Shown: positions 23,930 to 35,557 of the stretch, piece by piece
How the letters are laid out: each line of letters opens with the position of its first letter
How positions within the stretch are numbered: position 1 is the stretch's first letter
Origin: Cenococcum geophilum 1.58
Taxonomy: Eukaryota; Ascomycota; Dothideomycetes; Gloniales; Gloniaceae
Length of the DNA stretch: 64,000 nt
Reading direction: 5' to 3'
Assembly (NCBI GenBank): GCA_001692895.1
Contig: KV748177.1
Location: 1,550,001-1,614,000 of the forward strand
Made by a program: the position numbers and the translations under genes
The notes under the pieces: model-generated
Told to the model about the DNA's origin: nothing
Database searches by the model: none
Seen by the model: the letters and a program-made list of their open reading frames with translations, nothing else

Positions 23930-24355
23930 TGTAATGAAACCTTGTAGCAGGAACTACGATGGGCTTATTATTAGGCTAGGTGTATAGGAAATATAAAGAT
24001 AGAAGTTAACAACGTAATAATAACTAGTAAAGTGGTTGCCTAATAGATTAACTCTAATTGTATTCTAAGAATCACTATAAGGAAGGAACTATCTAGGTAG
24101 GGACTAAGGGTCCTTAAATACACAACCGTACTCCTATAAAATCCTTCTTGTACGTAATATATATGTGCTCTATCTACTCTATAATAGATCCTGCAGATTA
24201 TATAAATTATATAGATTACATTATATAACCTTAGTTACTATTCCTCGTTATATAGCTCTATCGGCTCTATCCTAGACCATGCTTATATTAACTAACTAGC
24301 TTCTTCTAACTCCTCTCTAAGTAGTCGTAATATTGTACTTAAAGCGTCCGTAATA
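23930..24355 (-). repeat. Gyp-A A1 5' LTR
   Basis: 426 bp, ending GCGTCCGTAATA, then the AATCT duplication. Only 14 bp separate it from the oppositely oriented LTR of A2. Confidence 0.94.
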
Positions 24356-24369
24356 AATCTAAGGTGTCC

Positions 24370-24791
24370 GTATTACAAACGCTTTAAGTATAATATTACG
24401 ACTACTTAGAGAGGAGTTAGAAGAAGCTAGTTAGTTAATATAAGCACAGTCTAGGATAGAACCCGTGGAACTATATAACGAGGAATAGTAACCGAGGTTA
24501 CATGGCATGCTACACATTAAACGTAAGGAACGAGAGGAACTTACGTACCTTATATATAATACGTACATCATGTATAAGAAGGATTTTATAGGAGTACGGT
24601 TGTGTATTTAAGGACCCTTAGTCCCTACCTAGATAATTCCTTCCTTGTAGTAATTCTTAGAATATAATTAGAGTTAATCTATTAGGCAACCACTCCACTA
24701 GTTATTATTACGTTATTAACTTACTTATAATACCTATATACCTAGCCCATTAACAAGTCCACCGTAGTTCCTGCTATAAGGCTCCATTATA
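24370..24791 (+). repeat. Gyp-A A2 5' LTR
   Basis: 422 bp from TATTACAAACGC (ancestral TGTTACG) to AAGGCTCCATTATA. It retains more G and C than several other copies, for example GGTTACATGGCATGC near 24495. Confidence 0.93.
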
Positions 24792-24831
24792 CAATTACTA
24801 CCACAGTTACGGTTTTAATAAGTCGAACAAC

Positions 24832-27800
24832 ATGCTACCAAAAGCAGCCACCACAACGCCATCAACAGCGGCAACTACGTTAGGATTAGGTAACAACACC
24901 AGTATAGCAGACACTAATTTATAATAACCTGTAACAGTAGGACAGTTATAAGCAATAGTTAACCAGTTAACGGGAGATAACGTAGCACTTAAAAATAGGA
25001 TTAATAGAATAGGAGCAGTAAAGGTTAAGTTACTATTAATTAAAAGATTCTTAGGGGAGAGATTAAAGCTTAAAGGATTCCTTATACAAATACACTTCAA
25101 GGTTACGTAAGAGGGAACGAAACTGGTAATAACTATAGATTAAATAGCATACGTAGGATTGTTCTTATTAGGAAGAGTACTTAAATAGTTTAAGCCTTAC
25201 CTTATAGAGATATAAGCAAATAGAATAATAATAACGAACCAAGAAGTACGGTTTATATTATTAAGTTAGAGAGGGTTCGTAGAGCAACTTATATAAATAT
25301 TTAGAGATCTAGAGGCAACAACTATAGTGGAAAGGAAACTCTAAGACATTACATAACGAACCTTAGCAATTAAGTATATAACGTAGTTCCAAACGCTAGT
25401 AATATAAATTAAGTAAAATAATAAGGCGCTTATAGCACAGTATAAATAGGGACTTAAGGCTAAAGTCTAGAACGTAATTATTCTAATAGAAGATGCGGAC
25501 ACCCTAAGGGAACTAATAAATTAAGTAATAAAGATTAATAATAGGATCTACCAAAGGGAACAGGCTAAGAAAGGCTAGGATAGAGTTCTATAGTTATATA
25601 AGACGCAGAGTATGTAATAACCCAAGCTAAATTAAAAAATATGGTATAGCGTAGAGCTAATAGACCTAAGTAGTACTAAAAAAACCTATAAGAGATGGAG
25701 TAAGAAACTATAAAAACCTAAAGGTTAAGGATCGAGTAATTATAGGACTAAGGAGCATAGGCTAAACTAAGGATCTTAATAACAGAAGATATTTAAGCGG
25801 ACTCTATAACAAAAGTAATGGTTTAAAGAGGGAGCTTATATAAATTGCGGAAAATAGGGTTATTTTACTAGAGACTATAAAAGTGGTTAGAGTTACTACG
25901 TAGTAAAGGGAACTAGACTAGTAGTATATAATATAGATATATAGAGGAATAATAGTATACTATAAGGAATAAAAGAGTGTTTAATTAGAAGTTTTGCGTT
26001 TTATTATAATAACGCATGCCAAATTTATAAAGACGCTAAATATGGTGTAAGCTATTGGCTATAAAAGCTAGAGTTAAGAGGACTTAAAGAAACTAAAGAG
26101 TTAGACGAAGAATAAGATTAACTCTATAAGCTAAATTAAGATATTATAATAATATACGGATAATAATTAGTAATAATAATAATAGAGTCAGAGTACTTAT
26201 TAATTAGCAGCGATAAGGATAGTAAAGGAACTAACTAGGGGTATCTAAACCTTAATGACGCAAAAGAAGTAGAGACTGAGACCGCTATAGAGCAAGGTTC
26301 GGTAACGAGTATTATAACACCGTTAGATATAGTATCTATTGCTTTATAAGACAGAAGGAGTAATATTTAGAGACAATTAAGCAAGCAGATAACTGCTAGT
26401 GCTAGCTTACTACTTAATAAAGGCAAAAGGCTAAAGGCTTAAGATTCTTAAGACGAGATAAAAGACGACTAAGATTCTTAAGATAAGATAAGGCATGCTT
26501 AAGGACCTATAATAGACGAAAACCAATAGGATAGAGTAACGGCTTAGTTTAGTAATATATAAATAAGCTTAGGACGAAGTTTCCTAAAGGTATAAGACTC
26601 TTAAAATAAGATAAGTAAGATTTAGGACTCTTAAGACAAGATAAGGACACTAGTAAAGCCTAGTTAAACTAAGGCTGGAGTGTAGCTTAAGAAAGAAGTA
26701 AGCTTAGGGTTAAAGAATCTAAGGGGTTAAGAATTTGGAGTACGAATAAGGATACTCGCAAGAAAGAAGTAAGAGACTTCGCTATAGATTAGGGAATCTA
26801 TAGTATAAATAGCAGTTAGATTAGAAGACAGATATATAAACCTAGAAGACTTACTAGGTAAATATAGTGTTTAACCTAAAGATTAAAAAGTTAATATAGC
26901 GACTAAGAAGTAAGAGAACTTTAAGGATCTAATTATAAGACGTAAATAACAAGAAACTATAGACGAGTTCAGAGTAAGAATTATCATATAGTAGGAAAAG
27001 AAACTAGATATAAGATCTAGCACACTAGGTCGTATAAGGGACAGAGCACCTATATAAAGAATTACTAATAGGCTAAGAATAGGCACACTAAGGGCTAAGT
27101 GGCTTACTAAACTAGAAAATAAAGAGGATCTAGGGATTTCTACTAGGTTCAAAGAACGATATATAAAAGGCTGTTATAACGCAGTAATAAGAAGATACTT
27201 CTTTACGGACAGACTATATATACTTTAGCAGCTGTACCAAAAGTAGTATAGGCAACAACATAATAATAAGTGGGAAGATTTCTATATATAGTTAGATGAA
27301 AAAGTTATCTAAGACCACCTAATTACGGAAAAAGCGATAAATTATATCAAGGGAGCCTTAATTATAATATTGGAGGATCTAGAGGAATAATTAGAGGACT
27401 AGAGAAGTAAAAGGCGCGTCTTAGTACCTGCAAATAAAGTTATAACGTTTAGATTAGTGCAATAGAGGTTTAAACTTAAAGATAGAGATAAGTTAAGAGT
27501 TAACCTAAAGCACCTAGCATACTATACGCTATTATGGATTATATGCGTAGATAATATATATAAAATACATAAGAATCTAAAGGAAAAGAACCGGAAATAC
27601 CCTATAAGGATATACTAGATAATAGATAAATAATAGTATAGGAATGCCAAGTATATATACAGCTAGCATCTAGCAGAAGTCTAAGAAAAAGGAAATTTAA
27701 TACTTTAACCAGGAAGATTTCTTACGGAAGAATGCTTAGATAGATAATAATAGTGGGAATATCTAGAGAATACCTGTCTATAGTATATTAAAGACAAAAA

Positions 27801-29661
27801 GCAAACTAGGTATTAGCTAAAGAGTAAGCTAAATATAATAGGATTAAGTAGCTAATAGTTAAGAAAAGTAGAGGCCTATAGGACTAGAGGGAGCTAGTAG
27901 TAAAACCTTAGACCCTTAAAGGAATTTAAGGACGATACCTAAACCTAAAAGTTAATTAGCAAGATTAATAGTTTAAAGCGTTAGTAGATAGTAGAGTGAT
28001 ATAAAACTATATCTTACTAGTAGCAGTTAAAAGGATAGGGCTACCACATAGGCAAAAAGAGCACCCTTGTCTATTAGTAATAATTTTAGGAGATCCAATA
28101 GCCTATAGAGGAGGTATTATTAATCTTAAAATAGGACCAATTTAGATAACTATTAAAGAAAGATAAGTTAAAATGTCTTTCAATATATTACCATTAGGGA
28201 ATAATAAGGTAGTGTTAAAAATGCCTTAGTTACAGGAATATAATCTAAAGATTAATTAGATTATAGGTTAGGTTAATATTAGAGATATATAATAATATAA
28301 GATGCGATAATAAACTAAGTTAGTATAGTACTAAGTTGGAGCAATATATAAGGAGACTAATTAAGGATTAAGCTATATACCAAAGAGATACTATAAGTAT
28401 AGTAAGAAGCTATAGTTACTAAAAAGTAAAAAGCTGTTAGATTATATAGTATAGGACTATAAAATAGAGCTAGAACTAGGAATAAGTCTAAGGTTCTACC
28501 TAACTTATAAGTTAATAGAAAAAGAGTTATAGGTACTTAAGGAGTTTATTTAGGAAAATCTTTAAAAAGGATATATTAGACTATTATAGTTATTAGTAAG
28601 ATATCTAGTACTATTCGTACTAAAGAAGAATAGAAAACTTAGGCTATGCATTAACTATAGATAGTTAAACAGCATTACTAAAAAGAATAGGTATCCTTTA
28701 CCCTTAATTAGCGAAATTTAAAACAGGATTAGTAACGCGCAAATCTTTATAAAGATAGATTTAAGATAGGCGTACTATTAGATTAGAATTAAGGAAGGTA
28801 ACAAATAGAAGGCAGCCTTTAGGTTAAAGGAAGGACTATATAAACTACTAGTTATACAATTCGGGCTTATAAACGCACTAGCAACGTTTTAGAAGCGTAT
28901 TAATAATATATTAAGAGAACACTTAGATAAATTTGTTATAGTATACTTTAATAATATTATTATCTACTTAATAAGTAAGGAAGAATATAGAGAATACGTT
29001 AAATGGGTTTTAAAGAGACTATAAGAGGAACAAATGCTAGTAGCAATTAAGAAATGTAAATTCTTTACTAAGAAAACAGATTTTGTTGGATTTATTATTA
29101 AACCAGGCCAACTTAGTATAGATTTAAAGAAGATTAAGGCTATAGTAAATTAGCAAGAACTAGAAAATATAACACAGTTAAGGTTATTTTTAGGGTTCTG
29201 CAACTACTATAGAAGGTTTATAGCTTAATAGTTAAAAGACATTAAGCCACTTATAAGATTAATAAAAAAGGAAAAACTATAGGCATAGGGAAAAGAACAA
29301 AAGGAACTATTTAAAAGAGTTAAATAGTTATTTACCTAGGAGCCAGTTCTTAAAATCTATTAACTATAGTTAGAGATAGTAGTTGAAATAGATATATTAG
29401 ACTATATACTAGGAGCGTACTTTCTATAGAAATATNAANATNGATNGCACCTAGTGGCATATTATAGTTAAAAGATAACACTACTAGAACTAAACTATAA
29501 CATCTATAATAAGGAGTTATTAGGTATAGTTACAGCACTAAAAAAATAGAGATTATTTTTATAAGGCATAGAAAAACTATTTATAGTTAAGATGGATTAT
29601 AAGAACCTAATAGGGTTCCTAATAATAAAAGAACTTAATTATAGATAGGTTAGATGGGCGG
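24832..29661 (+). pseudogene. Gyp-A A2 gag-pol relic, part 1 (Gag to RNase H)
   Basis: Starts at an ATG at 24832 (MLPKAATTTPSTAATTLGL). Gag runs to about 25820, then a CCHC knuckle at about 25837-25878 (YINCGK.GYFTRDYKSG; three zinc ligands are now Y). An acidic linker follows, then the protease motif at about 27985-28010, where VDSG reads VDSR. RT spans about 28490-29070 with LCINYRQLN-like sequence, TKIDLR.AYY, LINAPATFQKRIN and VYFNNIII at 28938-28967. The catalytic DD of the RT is NN; both changes are TpG to TpA (GATGAT to AATAAT). RNase H begins near 29340 (VEIDILDYILGA) and is cut at 29661 by B1. N positions lie at about 29437-29447. Confidence 0.88.
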
Positions 29662-30020
29662 TGTTACAGAGTAAGCACAAGCGGTGATAATATATAGCGA
29701 AGTAGGTATTATTAAGCTATATATATAAACTGCGTAATAAAGTCAAGACGTTGCGTAAGGAGAGAAGGTAGGGAAACGGGAAGAAAGGGTATATATCGTT
29801 AGCTTGGTTACTTAGTTAATACATATATAGAGCAAAATAGGATTTAGGTGGTGGTCCTGGCAGAACTTAGCAGGATTTAGTAGAACTTAGCAGAATATGG
29901 CAGAATATAGCAGATTGCCGTTAGATTGCCGCAAATTGCCGTCTTATAGTTAGTCTTTAGTTGCTAAGTTAGTGGAAACAGGTGGACGTATATAAGGTGT
30001 CACGGGGGTATCCCGTGACA
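29662..30020 (-). repeat. Gyp-B B1 3' LTR
   Basis: 359 bp, plus strand TGTTACAGAGTAAGC to TCCCGTGACA. Contains three AGATTGCCG-type units (about 29914-29945) and several GCAGAAT(A/C)TAG-type repeats just before them. Confidence 0.96.
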
Positions 30021-30023
30021 GTA

Positions 30024-30033
30024 CCCCCCCTTT
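30024..30033 (-). other. Gyp-B polypurine tract
   Basis: Plus-strand CCCCCCCTTT, that is AAAGGGGGGG on the coding strand, directly inside the 3' LTR. It is the expected plus-strand primer. Confidence 0.8.
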
Positions 30034-30039
30034 AAACTT

Positions 30040-33000
30040 GAGCTTCTACGAGATAGGGCTGTGGTAGTTCTAGATGGAGTTCGTAAAAGTCTTCTGCGGC
30101 TTATATAAGTCCTATAAAGTTAACAGGTTCCCATAAGGGCTTAGTAAAGCCTCTCCATTTCGTGAGATACATATATTAACGTTTCCGTTTATTATACTTA
30201 ATGTTATCAATTCTTTTAATAAAGTACTTATTCTTACTATCCACTTTAACTAATAGGGGAGGGTCTTATATCTATCTAGGCAGGGCGTCTAATGCAGGAG
30301 CAGCGGGGCGGAGGACTAACGTGTGGAATATGGGGTGGATTTTAACCGTATTAGGGAGCTTTAGTTAGTAGGCGTAGGAGGAGATAACCTTCTTAACTTT
30401 ATAAGGGCCAGCGTTCTTCTAATTAAGCTTCTTAGCAGGTCGTTTCATATTTAGATTTTTTGTGTCTAGCTAAATAAAGTCACTAATTTAGTAGGCCGGT
30501 GCTAGGGTTCGTTTCTTATTTACTGCGGCTTTATAGACAAATTAAGCCCATATTATTTTATTAGCAGGGAACTGTTATAGTTCCTCCATCTTCTCTATAA
30601 ATTCATTTGCTTCCGTAACTTGTAAGACATAATAAGTAGGGCGAGGAATATTACTAAAGGGTTCGAAACCCATTCGTAGATACTAGCCGTAGTTAGCCAA
30701 GAATGGGGAGACCTTTATGGTTTCCGAAACGGAATTATTTACAGTAAACTCGGCAAATGCAAGCCAGTTAATCTAGTTATCTTATAAGTATAACGTATAT
30801 ATCCGAATGTACTATTCCATTATAGCGTTTATATATTCCGTTTAACCGTCCGTTTCTAGGTGGTATACTGTAGATAATAGTGCTTTAATACAGAGTTGGG
30901 TAGTTAGTTCTTTCCAAAATATAGAGATAAACTGGCTGCCTCTATCGGAGATAATCGTTTTAGGAAATCCGTAGAGTTTCTATATATAGTCCAGGAACAG
31001 TTAGGCGACGGTAAGTGTTAATATATTGGGGCAGGCGATTAAGTGTCTTATCTTAGATAGTCGGTTTATAACTACCATAATATTCGTGCAGCCCTTACTT
31101 ATAGGGAGGTTAACAACAAAGTCAATTAAGACGTCCTTCTATCTTCGGTCCGGAACAGGTAATGGCTTTAAAAGGCCGTTATATATCTCGTGTAAAGCTT
31201 TAGCTCGTCGGCAGACATAATAGCTAGAGATATACCTTCGTGTCATGTTATGCATGTTCGGCCAGTAGTACTCCCGTTAGAGTAGCTCTAGGGTTTTTTC
31301 TTAGCCTGGGTGGCCGGCTACCAATAGGTTGTATACGTATTCAAGGAGCTTAAGCTTAAGTTTATCATAATTAGGGATAACTAGACGGTTCCAGTAATAT
31401 AAGCGGTTTCCGCGAGCTTTATATTTACTTAGAGAGATCTTCTTAGAGCGTCTAACGCTATCTTAAATTAGCTTAAGCGTCTCTTAGATAAACTTATTAT
31501 TTAGGTATTCGTCAGTTATAATCTGTTCAATTGATTAATTAGTCATTTTAAGGACTTATACCGTAAGATCTTTAGTAGGAGGGTTAAATAGTTCGGGGCA
31601 AAGTAGGGTCTGATTTCGGTAAAAACGTGCCTCTTTTAGTGCTGGCGCGTCTTGCAAGCGTTAGGTTAGGGCATTAGGCTTCTAGCCTTAAACGCCTAAG
31701 TGGTATATAATTAAGAATTGGAAACGAGATAGGTATTCTAACTAGTGGGCCTAACGGTGGCTTAGCTGTTTCGTAGTTGTAAAGTACTATAGGTTCTTAT
31801 AATTGCTAAGAACCTTAATTAGGAATTTAGCGCCTTCTAGTTTGGGTCGCCATTGCTTAAAGCATCTAATAATAGCTAGCAGTTCCTTGCCGTAGATCTC
31901 GTAGTTATATTTAGCTAGGCTTAGTCGTTTTAAGTAGTATACCACAGGGTATAATACTCCCTCTTCGTTATATTAAGATAGGATGCCTCTAGTGACGTAG
32001 TTAGATAAGTCAGTTTCTATAACACTCATTTGGTTCGGGTTAAAGTGTTAGAGTATAGGCGCGGTAATAAATATAACCTTTAGATAAGCAAAGGCCTTCT
32101 TATATTCCTTATTAAAGATAAAGGCTTTATTCTTTTAGGTTAGAGCTATAAGGGGTAAAACTAGGGCGGAGAAGTTGTTAATAAACCGTTGGTAGAAATT
32201 GGCAAATCCTATAAAGGCTCTTACGTCCTTAACGTTCTCGGGTTTTTACCAGTTTATAATTGCTTTAATTTTCTTCGGGTCTATTTATATACCGTCTATA
32301 GAAATAAAAAGCCTAAGGTATAGGACTTCTGTTTTATAAAACTTGTATTTATCTATATCCAATTATAGACCAGCTCCGTGTAGAGCTTATAGGATAAGGT
32401 TAACGTGTTTCCGATATTTAGTCAGGTTATTACTATATATTAAGATGTCGTTAATATAAGCAGTACAGAAGATGTCTAGGTAGGGGCGTAGGGTGTTATT
32501 TATATAATGTTAAAACGAGCTCGGGGCGTTTGTAAGGCCGAAGGGTGTTACTAAGTACTTAAATAGTCCATATCGGGTACGAAATGCAGTGAGCTATTCG
32601 TCCCCTTTTGTAATGCGGAGACGGTTGAATGCAGAGATGATATTAAGCTTCGTGTAGTAACGAGCCTTGCTTAGTTGATTTAGTATCTCCTATATTAACG
32701 GGATCGGATATCAGTTCTTAATGGTAACGGCATTAAGAGCTTGGTAGTTTATATAGAAGCGTAGACCGCCGCTGGGTTTCTTAACAAAGATTACTAGTGC
32801 GGCTATAGGCGATAAGCTTGCTCTAATAAATCCTTTACTTAGGTTCTTATCTAAATACTTTTATAGTACTTAGAGTTCGTTTTAGGACATCCTATATAAA
32901 GGTCTAAATCCAGGCTACTTTCTTTCTTTAAGTATAATCTTATGGTCGTACGATTAGTGTTCCGGTAGCTTATCGGCTTTCTTCTATAAGAATGCCTCTA

Positions 33001-35180
33001 GGCGGTTATAGTACTCTACTGGTACCTTTGTAGCAGGGTTAGTATACTTCTTCGGTGCTAAGGCCTTCTTAATATTAGCTATAGTGACAGCAAAGATCAT
33101 ATATTTAGGTTTCTTAGCAAGTTGCGCTAATGGAGTAGCTCTAATTATGCGGATATCCAGGGTACCGAGCTCGTTTGGCTCGTCCGTAGTTTCTTATTTA
33201 GGTTTAGGTTTAGTGTTAGGTACGGAGTTAGTATTAGATTTGGGTTTGGGTTCTTTAAGTATTCTTTTTATTATAGGATACTAGTCCTTCTGGTAGTTTT
33301 GTGTGCTAAGCTTAAGTTTCTATTTAATTTGGGGCGGTGTAGTGCTTGGTAATAACTTATGGAGCTTAGTGGAATTTTCGAATCCTTGGTGGGTGTTGGT
33401 GGAATTCTTATATCGGTGGAATTTGGTAGAAATCTTACGTTGGTGGAATCTAGTGGAATTTTTAGATTTCGGTTCTGGGTCTAAGTAGTAAGTTGTAAAG
33501 CACTTCTGCTTGTAACGGGAGGCGGTAAATAGAAGCTTAAGGTTGTCCTAATTAATAGTCACCTTATGTAGCTTTATCTAGGGTTGTTTAAGGATTACTA
33601 AGTAACCCAGGGTGGTAACGAAAAGCTTAATTAGTTCTTTGTGGTTTAGGTATTAGAGTCTTAGGGTTACCACGTGGGTGATACGGCCTAAGACGGTGCG
33701 TTTACCATTAAATCCAAATACGTTAATATGCCGGTTAAGGGGGGTTAGGGTAAAACTATTATCTTACGCAAAGATCTTGTTAATAAATCCTATGCCGCTA
33801 GCTCCTATATTAATTAGGATTTAAGCATTAGCCTATTAATTATTCTACTAAAGATAATAGTTAATAGTTATGCTATGGTCCCAAAAGTCGGAGTTTGTGA
33901 CGTTAAATACGTTTAATAAGATCCTATGGCAGAGCCGTCCTGGAGAGCAACTTAGCTCTAGGACCTTCCTTTTGGAGGCAATTAGGGTGGGGTTCTTATG
34001 GGACGTCGGCTGTAGCTTCGTCCTTATAAATGGTGCTTGCTAGACGTAGGGGTGGAACCAGATAAAGATTGGGGACGGTAACCGGAAGATTGATGTAGTA
34101 AACGGCTGCTAGTGCTGGCCGTTTGTAAATCGTTTTGGGGTATAGGGACAGAGCAGTAGTTTAAGAGGTAGGAGCCACTTCTATATTTAAAGTAGAGGCC
34201 TAGCTTAATACGTTGTTCTTATTTAGAGGACCCTAATAGGGCGTATCCTAGGGTCCCAGTGTTAATATTTATGGCGTTGGGGTGCTTGGGTTGAGACGAT
34301 GACTTAGTAGACGTTTATAGGGTTGTTATGTTATACCGATAAACGGGCTTTAGTGTGAGGCGTAGTATATCGTTATACCGTTTGTTAATAACGTTTATGT
34401 AGGCGTTAAGAGTTTCCGGGAGGTCTACGCCTATTAGGGAGGTTTTTAGTTTAGGGCTTAAGGACTTAATAAGGCTGTTAATTAGTGCGGAGTTATTCCA
34501 GCCTGTTTCCTTTGTATAGCGGTTAAATTCAGAAAAGTATACTAGGAAACTTTTCTTTTCTTAAGTTATTTAGTTTATCTTTTTTTAAGCGGTAGCTTAG
34601 CGGTTCGAGTTACTGTATATAGCTTTAAGAAGTGTAACTAGGCTTTATACTAAGTTTGGTTAAAGAGGTTTAATAAGGTTAGCTACGTCTCCTCCTAGTT
34701 AACTTAGGGCGTAATAGAGTCGGTTAGCTTTAGTTAGGTAGCGGTTAGCATTACCAGTTAGCTTATTCTTAAGCCGGCTTAAAAATAACTAAAGCTCTTA
34801 TTGTTTACTGGTAAATATTAGGGGGTCTAGTAGTTTCTTAGATTGTTTTAGTGCAGTAGTTGGTTCTATAGGGTAAGTAACTACTACTAATTCGGGGCTT
34901 GCGTTCCGCGTGTTTATCTCTAGAGATAGTATTCGGTCTTAGGGCCTTAATATAGGCATCTTAAGGATGCGGACTTCTTCTTAAAGTGCTTTAATTAATT
35001 ATTGTTGTTGTACTTCTTGTTCGGCTTGCTATTAAGTTAAAGTGGCTTAGTGCTGTGTAAGGGCGTCCGTAAAGGACTTCTATATACCTACTAATTGTTC
35101 TTAGAGTGCAGCTATAATAGCGTCGGCCGTTGTGGGGGCTTTAGGGTCGTTCTATATTTTCAGAGGGTAGTGTAAGTTTT
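30040..35180 (-). pseudogene. Gyp-B B1 gag-pol relic with chromodomain
   Basis: Read right to left. Gag starts near 35180. A CCHC knuckle sits at about 34140-34205 (Y-F-K-Y-R-S-G-S-Y, C and H to Y). The protease is at about 33775-33835 (NIGASG, from DSGASG). A repeat-rich linker of NSTKFH-type units lies at about 33350-33480. RT has [13 protein letters not shown] (about 32780), FGLTNAPSSFQHYINN (about 32510-32560) and TAYINDILIY (32443-32472; YIDD with one D to N). RNase H follows, then integrase with the zinc region (HPGQEKTLELL, about 31310-31330), INRLSK, SDRGSQF and TDGQTEY. The tail has a GPYKV domain and a chromodomain at about 30075-30245 (KYFIKRID, WKGFTKPLWEP). It has fewer stops than the other gypsies, but the protease and RT catalytic residues are changed. 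Confidence 0.9.
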
Positions 35181-35193
35181 TAACGCAACGTAG

Positions 35194-35552
35194 TATTACG
35201 GAGTGAGCATAAGCGGTGATAATATATAGCGAAGTAGGTATTATTAAGCTATATATATAAACTGCGTGATAAAGTTAAGACGTTGTGTAAAGAGAGAAGG
35301 TAGGGAAATAGGAAGAAAGGGTATATATTGTTAGCTTAGTTGCTTAGTTAACACGTATACAGAGCAGAATAGGATTTAGGTGGTGGTCCTAGCAGAACTT
35401 GGCAGGATTTGGTGGAACTTAGCGGAATATAGCAGAATATAGCAGATTGCCGTCAGATTGCCGCAAATTGCCGTCTCGTGGTCAGTCTCTAGTTGCTAAG
35501 TCGGTGGAAATAGGTGGACGTGTATAAGGTGTCACGGGGGTGTCCCGTAACA
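35194..35552 (-). repeat. Gyp-B B1 5' LTR
   Basis: 359 bp, the same length as the 3' LTR. The plus strand runs TATTACGGAGTGAG to TCCCGTAACA. Differences from the partner are mainly transitions. It is followed by the GGCGG duplication. Confidence 0.95.
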
Positions 35553-35557
35553 GGCGG

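Larger units (their letters stand above)
16437..24355 (-). mobile_element. Gyp-A copy A1, full-length chromodomain Ty3/gypsy
   Basis: 7.9 kb flanked by AATCT (16432-16436 and 24356-24360), the expected 5-bp duplication. LTRs are at 16437-16845 and 23930-24355. Gag-Pol is on the minus strand, with a purine tract (plus-strand complement CTATCTCCCTCCTCTTTA) next to the 3' LTR at 16846. It inserted in the Gyp-D left LTR. Host bases on either side (TTAAGGGCAATCT and AAGGTGTCCG) match 54100-54130 of the intact LTR. All coding regions are broken by RIP. Confidence 0.95.
23930..24791. repeat. Large inverted repeat: A1 and A2 LTRs with 14-bp spacer
   Basis: The A1 5' LTR (23930-24355) and the A2 5' LTR (24370-24791) are the same LTR in opposite orientation, so the region is an almost continuous palindrome of about 0.86 kb. 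The spacer, AATCTAAGGTGTCC plus one base, consists of the two target duplications and a little Gyp-D LTR. Confidence 0.93.
29662..35552 (-). mobile_element. Gyp-B copy B1, complete chromodomain Ty3/gypsy
   Basis: 5,891 bp with two 359-bp LTRs (29662-30020 and 35194-35552) and a perfect GGCGG duplication (29657-29661 and 35553-35557). It inserted in the RNase H region of A2. Gag-Pol is on the minus strand, and a G-rich polypurine tract (plus-strand CCCCCCCTTT at 30024-30033) lies next to the 3' LTR. It is the least damaged gypsy here: B2 carries TA where B1 keeps CA, TG or CG. It is the youngest datable insertion in the A2 stack. Confidence 0.96.

Noticed and set aside
24807-25100. Stop-free minus-strand frame of 97 codons
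   Set aside because: Lies antisense to A2 gag, which aligns with A1, A3 and A4. RIP creates TAG/TAA on the coding strand and leaves antisense frames open by chance.
33303-33488. Plus-strand tryptophan-rich small frame
   Set aside because: Antisense of the NSTKFH-type repeat linker of Gyp-B.
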